From assembly GCF_004799685.1 (NCBI RefSeq), contig NZ_CP031311.1, positions 2,232,001-2,296,000 on the forward strand: a stretch of DNA of 64,000 nucleotides, read 5' to 3'. The translations under genes and the position numbers were made by a program. Shown piece by piece: positions 1 through 8,743 of this stretch (within the stretch, counting starts at the first letter, position 1; the number at the start of each line of letters is the position of its first letter). Under the pieces are notes generated by a model. It saw only the letters and a program-made list of their open reading frames with translations, was not told the origin of the DNA and did not search any database. The DNA is from Halobellus limi (lineage in GTDB: Archaea; Halobacteriota; Halobacteria; Halobacteriales; Haloferacaceae).

Positions 1-1014
1 CGCGTCGATCTCCTCGGCGTCGTCGCCGGCCGAGAGGTTCGCGATCGCGTGGTACGCGTCGTACATCGCCGGCCGGAGTAACGTCGTCATCCCGGCGTCG
101 ATACCGACGACCGTGGCGTCTCGGGCCTCCTTGACGGTGTTGACCCTCGTGAGGAGGACGCCGGCGTCGGCGACGACGTACCGGCCGGGTTCGATCGCGA
201 GCGTGGCTTCGACCTCGCCGAGCGCCTCGCGGGTCGCCTCGGCGACAGCGTCCAGATCGAGCGGCGGTTCGTCCTCCTCGTAGGGGACGCCGAAGCCGCC
301 GCCGACGTCGACGAATTCGAGGCCGCCGGCGCGCGATTCGATCTCCCGCGTCAGGTCCCCCATTCGACTCACCAGTTCGCGGTGCGCCGAGAGGTCCTCC
401 CCGGAGATGCCGCTGCCGGCGTGGGCGTGGACGCCGACGAGGTCGAAGTCGGCCGCCCACCGGGTGGCGAGGTCGGCGACCCGCTCGATCGGGATGCCGA
501 ACTTCGCGTTCGCGCCCGTGGATACCTTCTCGTGGTGGCCCGCGCCGACGCCGGGGTTCGCGCGGACGCAGAGGCGGCCGTCGAACCCGCGTTCTCGGAG
601 GCGCTCGACGGTGTCTTCCGCGCCGACGGTGATCGTCAGTCCGGGGTTCTCGCGCCAGCGTTCCATCACGAGGTCGAGGTCGCCCGCGGGCGGGTTGACC
701 GCGGTGTACTGAACTCGCTCGCCGGGGAATCCGGCGTCGAACGCGCGCTCGACTTCGCCCGCCGACGCGCACTCGGCGTCGAGGCCGGCCTCGCGGACCG
801 TCCGAAGGACCGCTCGGCCGGAGTGGGCCTTCACCGCGTACCGGACGTCGGCGTCGGGAAACGCATCGAGGAGTCGCATGCAGTTCTCCTCGACCCGATC
901 GAGGTCGACGACGTAGAGGGGAGTCTCGTACTCCTCGGCGAGCGCTATGAGGTTCTCCTCGTTCCACTCGGCGAGGCGGCGGACCGCCGGCCCGCCGTCG
1001 CCGGTCTCGCTCAT
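1..1014 (-). CDS. lysA: Diaminopimelate decarboxylase LysA (C-terminus off the left edge)
   Basis: Last step of lysine synthesis: PLP-dependent decarboxylation of meso-diaminopimelate to L-lysine in the cytoplasm. The first 338 codons are visible. They form an alanine-racemase-type barrel: the PLP lysine lies in YAVKAH (K62), followed by HAHAGSGI, a glycine-rich VDVGGGFGVPY phosphate loop and EPGRYVV. Family members are about 410-420 residues, so roughly 75 C-terminal residues are missing at the window edge. The ATG at 1012-1014 overlaps the TGA of dapD by 4 nt, which indicates translational coupling as the last visible gene of the dapA-dapB-dapD-lysA operon. Confidence 0.95.
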   Translation of the reverse strand, partial: MSETGDGGPAVRRLAEWNEENLIALAEEYETPLYVVDLDRVEENCMRLLDAFPDADVRYAVKAHSGRAVLRTVREAGLDAECASAGEVERAFDAGFPGERVQYTAVNPPAGDLDLVMERWRENPGLTITVGAEDTVERLRERGFDGRLCVRANPGVGAGHHEKVSTGANAKFGIPIERVADLATRWAADFDLVGVHAHAGSGISGEDLSAHRELVSRMGDLTREIESRAGGLEFVDVGGGFGVPYEEDEPPLDLDAVAEATREALGEVEATLAIEPGRYVVADAGVLLTRVNTVKEARDATVVGIDAGMTTLLRPAMYDAYHAIANLSAGDDAEEIDA

Positions 1015-1856
1015 TCCCGCAGCGCCTCCTCGCGGCGGGTCTTATCGAGCGTGTCGTCCTCGATGTCGAGGGCGACGACCGCGGGCTTGTACGCGCCCGA
1101 CTCGAAGAGGTCGTGATCGCCGAGCGAGGACTCGACGTAGCGGGTGAACGCGCGGCGATTAGATGGAAGGTGGCCGTAGATGACCTCCTCCTCGACGAGG
1201 TCGTAGACCGGAATCCGGGGGCTGAGAAGCGTGTTCTCGCCGACGACCGTGTTCTCGCCGACGTGGAACCCGGAGGTGACGCGACAGCCCGCGCCCAGGG
1301 AGACGCCGTCCTCGACGATCACGGGCGCGTCCTCGACGGGTTCGAGCACGCCGCCGATCAGCGTGTTCGCGCCGAGCTTGACGTTCTCGCCCAGCTGGGC
1401 GCAGGAGCCGACGGTGTCGCAGGAGTCGACGAGCGTGCCGTCGCCGACGTGCGCGCCGACGTTGACGAACGACGGCGACATCATGATACAGTCGGAGCCG
1501 AGGTACGCGCCGCGTCGGATCGCGGTGCCGTCCGGCGTGTTTCGCGTCCCGCGGCCGCCCAGGTCCGTCGTCGACCGGAGCGGGAGCACGTCGTAGTAGG
1601 TCACGTCGCCGTACTCGCGGGGGAGCGTCTCGCGCAGGCCGAAGTTCAGGAGGATGCCGCGCTTGACCCACTCGTTGACGACCCAGCCGTCGGGGCCGCT
1701 GTCTCCCACCTGCTCGGCCGCCCGCACGTCGCCCGTCTCGAGGGCTTCGAGGAACGCGTCGAGCGTCGAGCGCGCGGCCGACCCCGCGCTCGCGGCGTCG
1801 ACCTCGTCGTCCTGGTAGCGCTGCCACAGGTTCTCGATCTCGGATTCGAGGCTCAT
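1011..1856 (-). CDS. dapD: Tetrahydrodipicolinate N-succinyltransferase DapD
   Basis: Transfers succinyl from succinyl-CoA to tetrahydrodipicolinate, which commits this organism to the succinylase branch of the DAP pathway. The 281-residue protein has an N-terminal helical part and a left-handed beta-helix of hexapeptide repeats from about residue 100 to 220, visible as IRRGAYLGSDCIMM, VNVGAHVGDGTLVDS and LGANTLIGGVLEPV. Length fits the family. It overlaps dapB by 4 nt upstream and lysA by 4 nt downstream. A matching dapE desuccinylase is not in the window and would be expected to the left. Confidence 0.95.
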   Translation of the reverse strand: MSLESEIENLWQRYQDDEVDAASAGSAARSTLDAFLEALETGDVRAAEQVGDSGPDGWVVNEWVKRGILLNFGLRETLPREYGDVTYYDVLPLRSTTDLGGRGTRNTPDGTAIRRGAYLGSDCIMMSPSFVNVGAHVGDGTLVDSCDTVGSCAQLGENVKLGANTLIGGVLEPVEDAPVIVEDGVSLGAGCRVTSGFHVGENTVVGENTLLSPRIPVYDLVEEEVIYGHLPSNRRAFTRYVESSLGDHDLFESGAYKPAVVALDIEDDTLDKTRREEALRE

Positions 1857-2695
1857 TGTGAATCGGTGTCCGTGTCGTCAGCGTCGGCGTCCAAGACTTC
1901 GTCGAAATCGTACCGGCCGGCGTCGCGGCCGGCCAGCCAGACCGCGGCGTCGAGCGCCCCGGCGGCGAAGATGCCGCGCGAACCGGCGCGGTGAGTTAGT
2001 TCGAGCACCTCCTCGTTGCCGGCGAGCAGGATCTCGTGCTCGCCGGTCACGTCGCCCGCGCGCCGGGCGTGGACGCCGATCTCGTCGCCCTCGCGCGGCT
2101 GTTCGCCGACGCGCCCGTGGACGCGCTCGGCCCCGTCACCGCTCGCGTCGCCGCCCGATCCCCGCGCGTCGTCGATGTCGTCGAGGATCGTCAGCGCCGT
2201 TCCGGAGGGGGCGTCGCGCTTGCCGTTGTGGTGCGTCTCCGTCACCTCGACGTCGTAGCCGGGGAGCGCGGCGACGGCCTCCCGGACCGCTCGCCGGAGC
2301 GCGCCGACGCCCCGGGAGAAGTTCGACGCCCGCAGGAACGGGACCTCGCTCGCGACCGAATCGAGCGTCTCTTCGCCCGCCTCGTCGTAGCCGGTCGTGC
2401 CGACGACGACGGCGACGCCCTCGTCCGCGGCCGCGCGGAGGTACTCGACGCTCGCCTCGGGGACGGTGAAGTCGACGAGGACGTCGACGTCGTGCTCGTC
2501 GAGCGCCGCGCCGAGATCCGCGTCTTCGACGACCGCGTCCGGTGCGCCCGGCGCGTCGCCGCTCGGAACGTTCTCGGGCGTCCGACTCGCCGCCAGCACG
2601 GACCCGACGTCGTCGTGGTCGGCGGCGGCGGAGAGGAGTTCGCCGCCCATCCGACCGCTCGCGCCGGTGATCGCGACGGTGAGATCGCCGCCCAT
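1853..2695 (-). CDS. dapB: 4-hydroxy-tetrahydrodipicolinate reductase DapB
   Basis: NAD(P)H-dependent reduction of hydroxytetrahydrodipicolinate to tetrahydrodipicolinate. The 280-residue protein opens with the Rossmann loop AITGASGRMGGEL (residues 8-20). The signature HHNGKRDAPSGTAL (residues 155-168) carries the catalytic His pair and Lys159. The VGTTGY and ASNFSRGV segments between them also match the family. It starts immediately after the dapA stop (the dapA TAG is adjacent to the dapB ATG) and overlaps dapD by 4 nt, so the genes are tightly coupled. Confidence 0.95.
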   Translation of the reverse strand: MGGDLTVAITGASGRMGGELLSAAADHDDVGSVLAASRTPENVPSGDAPGAPDAVVEDADLGAALDEHDVDVLVDFTVPEASVEYLRAAADEGVAVVVGTTGYDEAGEETLDSVASEVPFLRASNFSRGVGALRRAVREAVAALPGYDVEVTETHHNGKRDAPSGTALTILDDIDDARGSGGDASGDGAERVHGRVGEQPREGDEIGVHARRAGDVTGEHEILLAGNEEVLELTHRAGSRGIFAAGALDAAVWLAGRDAGRYDFDEVLDADADDTDTDSQ

Positions 2696-3610
2696 CTAGA
2701 CGGCCTCCGTCGCTTCTGCCGCCGCGCTCTCGTCGAGTTCCGCGAGGATGCGTTCGAGGTCTTCGCGGTTCTCCGGCTCGATCTCCGTCAGCGGCGGACG
2801 GAGCGCGCCGGAGTTGTGCCCGCGGATCGCCATCGCGGCCTTCACCGGGATGGGGTTGGTCTCGACGAAGAGCTGTCGGAACAGCGGCGAGAGCTCGTAG
2901 TGGAGCTCTCTGGCGCGTTCGAGGTCGCCCTCCAGGGCGGCGTCGACGAGTTCGACGGTCCGCTCGGGTTCGACGTTGCCCGCGACGGAGATGACGCCGC
3001 GGCCGCCGAGCGAGCAGACCGGCAGCGTGAGCGCGTCGTCGCCCGAGAGCACCGCGAGGTCCTCCTCGCGAGTGTACTCGATGACCTCGGAGATCTGTGC
3101 GACGTCGCCGCTGGCGGCCTTGTACGCCCGGACGTTCTCGTGGGTGGCGAGCTCTGCGACCGTCTCGGGTTCGACGTTCTGGCCCGTGCGGCTCGGGACG
3201 TTGTAGACGATCTGCGGGAGGTCGACCTCGTCGGCGATCGTCCGGAAGTGCTCGTAGAGGCCCGCCTGTTCGGGCTTGTTGTAATACGGCGAGATGAGAA
3301 GCAGCGCGTCCGCGCCGGCGTCGGCCGCGCGTCGCGAGAGGTTCAGCGCCTCGCGGGTCGAGTTCGATCCCGACCCCGCGACGACGGGGACGTCGTCGAC
3401 GGCCTCGACGACCGTCTCGACGACCTCGATGTGTTCGTCGTGGGTCAGCGTCGCGCTCTCGCCGGTCGAGCCGGCGGGCACGAGGCCGGCGACGCCGGCG
3501 GATTCGAGCCGGCGGGCGTCGGCTGCGAGCGTTTCGTGGTCGATCGCTCCGTCCTGGTCGAACGGCGTGGTCATCGCGGGGAACACGCCGGTGAAGTCGA
3601 TGTCTGTCAT
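2696..3610 (-). CDS. dapA: 4-hydroxy-tetrahydrodipicolinate synthase DapA
   Basis: First committed step of lysine synthesis: condensation of pyruvate with aspartate semialdehyde. I chose the ATG at 3608-3610 (MTDIDFTGVFPAM), giving 304 residues, because the family begins just before the GVFPAMTTPF strand and the 61 codons upstream look non-homologous and low-complexity. Landmarks are GSTGESATL (48-56), the catalytic Tyr136 in VYNVPSRTG and the Schiff-base Lys164 in YKAASGD. It is the promoter-proximal gene of the lysine operon and diverges from the NYN-domain gene across about 350 nt. Confidence 0.95.
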   Translation of the reverse strand: MTDIDFTGVFPAMTTPFDQDGAIDHETLAADARRLESAGVAGLVPAGSTGESATLTHDEHIEVVETVVEAVDDVPVVAGSGSNSTREALNLSRRAADAGADALLLISPYYNKPEQAGLYEHFRTIADEVDLPQIVYNVPSRTGQNVEPETVAELATHENVRAYKAASGDVAQISEVIEYTREEDLAVLSGDDALTLPVCSLGGRGVISVAGNVEPERTVELVDAALEGDLERARELHYELSPLFRQLFVETNPIPVKAAMAIRGHNSGALRPPLTEIEPENREDLERILAELDESAAAEATEAV

Positions 3611-3963
3611 CGTTGTGTAGTGTACTGTCGGCTTCCGTGTAGGGTGTGTCGGTTGTTCGCCGTCGGAACCGTCCCGATCGGTTCGACGCTCGAACGTCGG
3701 TGCGCGCCCGGTCGTTGGGTCGCCAGGGACGGGGATGCCACTCCCGCCCAGAGCGTCAGGGCGCGCGTTTTTTACCGATGAAAAAGGGGCCACGCGTCGC
3801 TGTCTGACGGGACGAATCCGTCGAGGTCGACGTGGCGCGAGTCACGTCCGGAATAGGACGCTCCTCGATAATATACGTTTCGTCGTCGAACGCCGATGAC
3901 GGCGAAACGGGCACCCGCCCGTAGGACCGGACATTCATGTACTATCGCGCCCCCAGGGACAGT
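3611..3963. other. Divergent intergenic region, dapA / NYN gene
   Basis: About 350 nt without a supported gene. It contains a T/A-rich TATA-like stretch at 3868-3877 (ataatatac) on the plus strand, about 90 nt before the NYN gene start. No clear TATA box is visible close to dapA. No RNA gene or repeat was recognised. Confidence 0.5.
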
Positions 3964-4461
3964 ATGACCGAGATTCACCCGAGTCAGCGGGTGGCGATGC
4001 TCGCCGACGCACAGAACCTCTATCACACGGCACAGAGCCTCTACTCGCGGAACATCGACTACTCGGCGCTCTTGGAGAAGGGCGTCGCGGGGCGGGATCT
4101 CACACGCGCCATCGCGTACGTCGTCCGCGCGGACTCGCCCGACGAGGAGAGCTTCTTCGAGGCGCTCGTCGACATCGGCTTCGAGCCGAAGATCAAGGAG
4201 ATCAAGACGTTCGGCGACGGGTCGAAGAAGGCCGACTGGGACGTGGGGATGAGCCTCGACGCCGTCACGCTCGCGAACCACGTCGACACGGTCGTCCTCT
4301 GTACGGGCGACGGCGACTTCTCCCGGCTGTGCTCGCACCTCCGACACGAGGGCGTCCGCGTCGAGGTGATGGCGTTCAGAGAGTCGACCGCCGAGGAGCT
4401 GATCGAGGCGACCGACACGTTCATCGACCTCTCGGAGCGGCAGGAGACCTTCCTGCTCTGA
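3964..4461 (+). CDS. NYN-domain (LabA/DUF88-like) putative RNase
   Basis: 165-residue PIN-like NYN-domain protein. The acidic residues expected for metal-dependent RNA cleavage are present: Asp15 in MLADAQNLY, the DWDVGMSLDA segment (middle), CTGDGDFSRL, and a late ATDTFIDLS. NYN proteins are generally RNases acting on tRNA or other RNA; the substrate here is unknown. The ATG at 3964 is preferred over an upstream in-frame ATG because homology begins at the following residues. The gene stands alone, divergent from the lysine operon. Confidence 0.85.
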   Translation: MTEIHPSQRVAMLADAQNLYHTAQSLYSRNIDYSALLEKGVAGRDLTRAIAYVVRADSPDEESFFEALVDIGFEPKIKEIKTFGDGSKKADWDVGMSLDAVTLANHVDTVVLCTGDGDFSRLCSHLRHEGVRVEVMAFRESTAEELIEATDTFIDLSERQETFLL

Positions 4462-4572
4462 GAGCCGAGTCGTCGGTCACCCGCCGCGGGGACGGTGCCG
4501 TTGATCCGGAGCCGGATTCGGGCGGCGCAGAACTCGGGATCGGGCTCGGGCGGCGTGGGTCCGAAACCCCGA

Positions 4573-4755
4573 TCAGGCGGCGTGGGCGTCGCTCTCGCCT
4601 GCGCGGGCACGGGCGGCCGCGAGCGCCGTGGCGACCACCGCGACGCCGGCGATAGCCACCGAAAGGTAGCCGCTGACGCCCGCCTCGAAGAAGAGCCCGC
4701 TGCTCGCGAAGAGCAGCAGCGCACCGAACGCGACCAACCGGACGTCGACTGTCAT
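4573..4755 (-). CDS. Small two-helix membrane protein
   Basis: 60-residue protein with two hydrophobic segments (about residues 5-24 and 29-47) separated by a short turn, and a charged tail rich in Ala, Arg and Glu. I recognise no family. It lies between two plus-strand genes, and its codon use matches neighbours (G/C at most third positions), which supports a real gene. Function unknown. Confidence 0.6.
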   Translation of the reverse strand: MTVDVRLVAFGALLLFASSGLFFEAGVSGYLSVAIAGVAVVATALAAARARAGESDAHAA

Positions 4756-4919
4756 ACTCGACCGAGAGACCCGTCGGTATATATGAGTTTTCGAGTCGAG
4801 AGACTGTGCGAACGCGGCGCATAGGTCGGCGGAGGCACCCGCTCGACCGCCCCGACGACGGGGCAGAAGGCGGTCTCCGTACCGCGAACGTCTTGCCGCT
4901 CCGCGGTGAAGCGGGTGGT

Positions 4920-5432
4920 ATGAGCGACGCAGACGGCGACGGGGAGACGATGCCGGAGTTGCGAACCGTCGCCGACTACCAGTTCGGATCGGGCGCGGGC
5001 GAGGCGCTGTTTCCGAGCGACGACGACGAGTCGCTGACGGTGCACCGTTCGACGGGCGGGCGACCGCGGCAGATCGTCGCCCCCGAGGGCCGGATCGTCT
5101 CCTACGGGACCGACGGTCGGTTCACCCTCGGCATCGCGGGCGGGCGACGGCTGATCGACGCGCTCGACCGCCCCGCGGCTCGCGTCGTCGTCGGCGAGGA
5201 GAGCGAGCCGTTCGTCCGCGACGGCAAGAACGCCTTCGCGAAGTTCGTCCGGGCGGTCGACCCCGACGTCAGACCCGGCGACGAGGTGGCGGTCGTCCTC
5301 GACGACGACACCGTCGTCGCGGTCGGCCGCGCGGAGCTCTCGGCCGACGCGATGGCGGACTTCGAGACGGGGATGGCCGTCCACGTCCGCGACGGTGCGG
5401 GCGCGGACGACGAAGCGGAGGCCGACGACTGA
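4920..5432 (+). CDS. PUA-domain protein
   Basis: 170-residue haloarchaeal PUA-domain protein. The C-terminal half shows the PUA pattern: VRDGKNAFAKFV, then DPDVRPGDEVAVVLDD and a VAVGRAELSADAM strand-turn. PUA domains usually bind structured RNA (tRNA or rRNA modification), but no catalytic domain is attached, so the role is unknown. The ATG at 4920 is chosen because the upstream in-frame extension is Arg-rich and unlike the acidic protein. The gene is followed at once by a palindromic element. Confidence 0.8.
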   Translation: MSDADGDGETMPELRTVADYQFGSGAGEALFPSDDDESLTVHRSTGGRPRQIVAPEGRIVSYGTDGRFTLGIAGGRRLIDALDRPAARVVVGEESEPFVRDGKNAFAKFVRAVDPDVRPGDEVAVVLDDDTVVAVGRAELSADAMADFETGMAVHVRDGAGADDEAEADD

Positions 5433-5433
5433 C

Positions 5434-5511
5434 ACTGATCACTCCCGTCTCGTACCGCCGAGCGCCATCCCCGTTGACGGCGCTCGGCGGTGAACAGTGA
5501 GCGTAATCAGT
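5434..5511. repeat. Palindromic intergenic element, copy A
   Basis: About 78-bp nested inverted repeat. The inner arms ccgccgagcgcc (5455-5466) and ggcgctcggcgg (5479-5490) are perfect complements with a 12-nt loop. The outer arms read actgatcactc and gagcgtaatcagt. It fills the gap between two convergent genes (PUA protein and presenilin-like protease). Related copies lie at 8662 and 58421, with a half-copy at 27233. Confidence 0.85.
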
Positions 5512-5521
5512 ACGAGCCGGC

Positions 5522-6598
5522 TCAGAGCCCGAGCGCGGTGAGGATCGGGACGCCGCTCGCGAGCGCGCCGAGCAAGTAACCGCCGATCGCGCCGCCGTTC
5601 AGGAGCGGGAGGCCGGCGTGGGCGCGCCCCTTCAGAACCATCCACAGAAGGACGAACAGTCCGGCGAACGTCCCGAGCATCGCCGTCAGCGCCGGGAGCG
5701 TCAGCGCCGGGAGCCACGCGACTCCGAGCGAGGGCGTCAGCGACGCCGGGAGGAAGAAGGCCGCGCTGGCGATCATCACCGTCGGCATCACGGCGTCGCC
5801 GAGGCCGATGAAGAACGCGTCGCGGACGTCGCCGGCGTCCTCGTCGGCGTCGCTGTCGACGTCGGCGTCCGCATCGCCGCCGACGTCCGCGCTGCGGTCG
5901 TCGTCTCTCTCGGCGTCGCTGTCGGCCTCGACCTCGTCAGCGTCCACGACGTCAGCGCCGGACTCGATCTCGTCATCGCCCGCGGCGTCGCCGCCCGCGT
6001 CGGCCACCGTCTCGGCGGCGTCGGTGTCCCGCAGCGAGTACGACAGCGTCGTGGGCACGACGAGCACCACGGGGAGCTTCAGGTCCATCACCCCCGAGGC
6101 CAACTCGAGCATGTGTTCGGTGCCGTAGACGCTGATCGCGTCGTAGACGGCCAAAACGGAGAGCAGCAGAATGGCCGGAAGGAGCCCGAAGCTGATCCCG
6201 AACAGTCCGGCGGCCCCCGCGCCCATCACGACGCCCGCGGCGTCGATGACGTACCACTCGGGGTGGATCACGAGCAGCGCCGCGAGGGCGATCGAGGCTC
6301 CGACGGCCGCCAGCGGCGGGAGCAGGACCGAGAAGACGTACCACGAGATCGAGGCGGCCGCGAGGACGACGAACGCCCGGACGACCCAGTCGAGGTCGAA
6401 CTTGAACGCCGCGAGCATCGCCGCCGTCGCGACGAGGATCGCGACGATATAGACGAGACTGTTCGTGGGATCTGAGGGGTCTTCGACGGTCTGATAGCCC
6501 GACTCGTAGAACGTCGGGACGAGCGCCAGCGCGCCGAGTTGGACGAGGAGGAACAACAGGGCGGCGAACCCGACGCCGGCGGCGACGCGTCTTCGCAT
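5522..6598 (-). CDS. Presenilin-family intramembrane aspartyl protease (PSH)
   Basis: 358-residue multi-pass membrane protein of the A22 family (archaeal presenilin/SPP homologue). About nine hydrophobic segments are visible. Catalytic Asp153 is in VYDAISVY and Asp268 in GLGDAVMP (GxGD). The C-terminal GLPLLNGG (329-336) corresponds to the PAL-type loop. It would cleave transmembrane peptides inside the membrane; the substrate is unknown. Between the two catalytic helices is a strongly acidic Asp/Ala/Glu-rich insert (about residues 190-260). It is convergent with the PUA gene. Confidence 0.9.
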   Translation of the reverse strand: MRRRVAAGVGFAALLFLLVQLGALALVPTFYESGYQTVEDPSDPTNSLVYIVAILVATAAMLAAFKFDLDWVVRAFVVLAAASISWYVFSVLLPPLAAVGASIALAALLVIHPEWYVIDAAGVVMGAGAAGLFGISFGLLPAILLLSVLAVYDAISVYGTEHMLELASGVMDLKLPVVLVVPTTLSYSLRDTDAAETVADAGGDAAGDDEIESGADVVDADEVEADSDAERDDDRSADVGGDADADVDSDADEDAGDVRDAFFIGLGDAVMPTVMIASAAFFLPASLTPSLGVAWLPALTLPALTAMLGTFAGLFVLLWMVLKGRAHAGLPLLNGGAIGGYLLGALASGVPILTALGL

Positions 6599-6674
6599 AG
6601 GCGGCCGTTACGACCGACCCACTATGGGGATTGTGTTTCGGTCCGTTCGGGACCGGCGTCGTACATAGAATCGC

Positions 6675-6902
6675 TCAGCGCGCGTACAGCCGCTGTCCGA
6701 CGAGCGACGCCGGCCGAACGTCGCCCGCGGGCGTGACGGCCACGTAGGGGCGCGAAACCGGGCCGAAGACGTCGACGACGCGGCCGACAGTCGACAGGGA
6801 CTCGTCGACGGCCTGCGCGCCGATGTCGGGGCGGTCGGCGTCGTCGCAGCGGACGATGAGCAGGTTCTGCGCCGTCCGCGAGACGGTTCCGAGGCGCTGC
6901 AT
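6675..6902 (-). CDS. gar1: H/ACA snoRNP protein Gar1
   Basis: 75-residue beta-barrel protein of the H/ACA ribonucleoprotein that guides pseudouridylation of rRNA with Cbf5, Nop10 and L7Ae. Recognised by the opening RLGTVSRTAQNLLIVRC, then VGRVVDVFGPVSRPYVAV and the C-terminal VGQRLY. The ATG at 6900-6902 lies 2 nt after the srp19 stop, so the two are co-transcribed. Length fits minimal archaeal Gar1. Confidence 0.9.
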   Translation of the reverse strand: MQRLGTVSRTAQNLLIVRCDDADRPDIGAQAVDESLSTVGRVVDVFGPVSRPYVAVTPAGDVRPASLVGQRLYAR

Positions 6903-6904
6903 CG

Positions 6905-7186
6905 TCAGTCCCGGAGGATCCCGACGTAGGCGGCGACCGCCTGCACGAGGTCGTTCTTCGTCGAATCCTCGGCACCCTTCACGAGCACGCGGCCGCGGGC
7001 GTCCCACTCCTGCGGGTGCGTCACGTCGCGTTCGATCACGGCGTCGTAGCCGATCTGCTGGACGGCCTGCGCGATCTCGTCGACCGTCGGCTCCTCGACG
7101 GCGTCGTCGAGCGGGACCCGACGGCCGTCCTCGCGGGAGACGGACGCGTCGAGGTAGCGCGGCCAGATGACGTTCTCGACAGCCAT
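6905..7186 (-). CDS. srp19: Signal recognition particle 19 kDa protein
   Basis: 93-residue SRP19, which binds 7S RNA helices 6 and 8 and prepares the RNA for SRP54. Family landmarks are [20 protein letters not shown] at the N-terminus, followed by [15 protein letters not shown] and a basic RGRVLVKG strand. Its RNA partner is encoded at 27390-27697 in the same window, but not in the same operon. Gar1 follows directly. Confidence 0.95.
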   Translation of the reverse strand: MAVENVIWPRYLDASVSREDGRRVPLDDAVEEPTVDEIAQAVQQIGYDAVIERDVTHPQEWDARGRVLVKGAEDSTKNDLVQAVAAYVGILRD

Positions 7187-7311
7187 AGTCCAACGACCGC
7201 GACGCGCCCGTAATACGGTTGTGGTCCCGTCGCGGCGCGGGCGGTCGCGATCGACGAACGACGGTCGTCGACCGTCGAGCCACGCGGTCGCCGGCGGGCC
7301 GAGCCGACATT

Positions 7312-7318
7312 CTTTATC
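7312..7318 (+). promoter_or_regulatory. TATA-like box of the M24 peptidase gene
   Basis: ctttatc lies about 23-29 nt before the ATG at 7341. This spacing implies a leaderless or near-leaderless transcript and supports that start over an upstream in-frame alternative at 7167. Confidence 0.55.
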
Positions 7319-7340
7319 CGCCCGCCCGCGACCACCGCGT

Positions 7341-8579
7341 ATGGACCCGGATCTCTCGCCGCTCGACGAGTACCTCGACGAGGGGGGCCTGGACGGCTAC
7401 CTCGTCGACGCCGACAGCTCTGAGTCGACCCAGCGGTACCTCTCGGGCTTCGACGCGCCGGACCCGTTCGTGACGCTCTACACGCCCGAGACGACCGCGC
7501 TTCTGGTTTCCGCGCTGGAGTACGGCCGCGCGAACAGACAGAGCCGCGCGGACGACGTGTCGCGGCTGGCCGACTACGACTACCGGTCGCTGGCCGGCGA
7601 ACACGGACCCAGGGCGGCGAAGGCCCGCGTCGTCGCGGCGTGGCTCGACGACCGCGGCGTCGACAGCGTGGCGACGCCGGAGCGCTTCCCGCTCGGCCCC
7701 GCGGACCGGCTCCGCGAGCGGGGCGTCTCCGTCGCGCCCGAAACCGAGGACGTCGTGACCGAGGTGCGCGCGCGGAAGACCGACGAAGAGATCGAGCACG
7801 TCCGCGCGGCTCAGCGCGCCAACGAGGCGGCGATGGACGCCGCCGCCGACCTGCTTCGGGAGGCGGAGGTCGTCGAAGCGGGCGGGGCGAAGGGAGGCGC
7901 CGGGAACGAGCGGGACGGAGCAGGGGAGAGCGATGCCGGAGACCGGGCGCTCGCGGTCGACGGAGACGTCCTTACCAGCGAGCGCGTCCGCGAGGAGATC
8001 GAGGTCACGCTGCTCCGCCACGGCTGTGCGCTCGACGAGACGATCGTCGCCTGCGGTTCGGACGCCGCCGACCCACACGACCGCGGGAGCGGTCCGCTCC
8101 GGCCCGACGAGCCGATCATCGTCGACATCTTCCCGCGCTCGAAGGAGACGAAGTACCACGCGGATATGACGCGGACCTTCGTGAAGGGCGAGCCGACGGA
8201 CACGATCCGCGAGTGGTTCGATCTGACCCACGAGGCGCTCGTCGCCGCCGTCGACGCCATCGAACCGGGCGTGACCGGCGCGGCGGTCCACGATATCGTC
8301 TGTGATGTCTACGAGGACGCCGGCCTTCCGACCCTCCGCTCGGATCCGAAGAGCGAGACCGGATTCATCCACTCGACGGGCCACGGGGTCGGACTCGACG
8401 TCCACGAACTGCCGCGGCTGTCTCCCGACGGCGACGAGCTGCAGCCGGGCCACGTCGTCACGGTCGAGCCGGGGCTGTACGATCCCGAGGTCGGCGGCGT
8501 GCGCATCGAGGACCTGGTGGTCGTCACCGAGGACGGCTCGGAGAACCTGACGAACCAGCCGATAGAACTGCAGATCTGA
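7341..8579 (+). CDS. M24-family aminopeptidase / Xaa-Pro dipeptidase-like
   Basis: 412-residue pita-bread metallopeptidase. After a creatinase-like N-terminal domain, the metal ligands are all present: Asp in IIVDIFPRS and in HADMTRTF, His in [12 protein letters not shown], Glu in [11 protein letters not shown], and Glu in [11 protein letters not shown]. It would remove N-terminal residues or split X-Pro dipeptides in the cytoplasm. A Gly/Glu-rich insert (about residues 177-212) is unusual. The start follows a TATA-like box. Confidence 0.88.
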   Translation: MDPDLSPLDEYLDEGGLDGYLVDADSSESTQRYLSGFDAPDPFVTLYTPETTALLVSALEYGRANRQSRADDVSRLADYDYRSLAGEHGPRAAKARVVAAWLDDRGVDSVATPERFPLGPADRLRERGVSVAPETEDVVTEVRARKTDEEIEHVRAAQRANEAAMDAAADLLREAEVVEAGGAKGGAGNERDGAGESDAGDRALAVDGDVLTSERVREEIEVTLLRHGCALDETIVACGSDAADPHDRGSGPLRPDEPIIVDIFPRSKETKYHADMTRTFVKGEPTDTIREWFDLTHEALVAAVDAIEPGVTGAAVHDIVCDVYEDAGLPTLRSDPKSETGFIHSTGHGVGLDVHELPRLSPDGDELQPGHVVTVEPGLYDPEVGGVRIEDLVVVTEDGSENLTNQPIELQI

Positions 8580-8661
8580 GGCTGATTAAGCCGATCTTAC
8601 CGCCGGAGTTCCGCAGAACGGGTTCCGAAACCGCTCGGGGCGACCGCGTTCGAGTCGCCTC

Positions 8662-8743
8662 ATACCGATTACTCTCACTTTGTACCGCCGAGCGCCACCT
8701 CTGCTGACGGCGCTCGGCGGGAAGAGACGAGAGTACTCAGTAT
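8662..8743. repeat. Palindromic intergenic element, copy B
   Basis: Same architecture as copy A: inner arms ccgccgagcgcc (8685-8696) and ggcgctcggcgg (8709-8720) with a 12-nt loop, and outer arms ataccgattactctc and gagagtactcagtat. It occupies the space between the convergent M24 peptidase gene and the 8743-9246 gene; the stop codon of the latter directly abuts and partly overlaps the outer arm. Confidence 0.85.
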
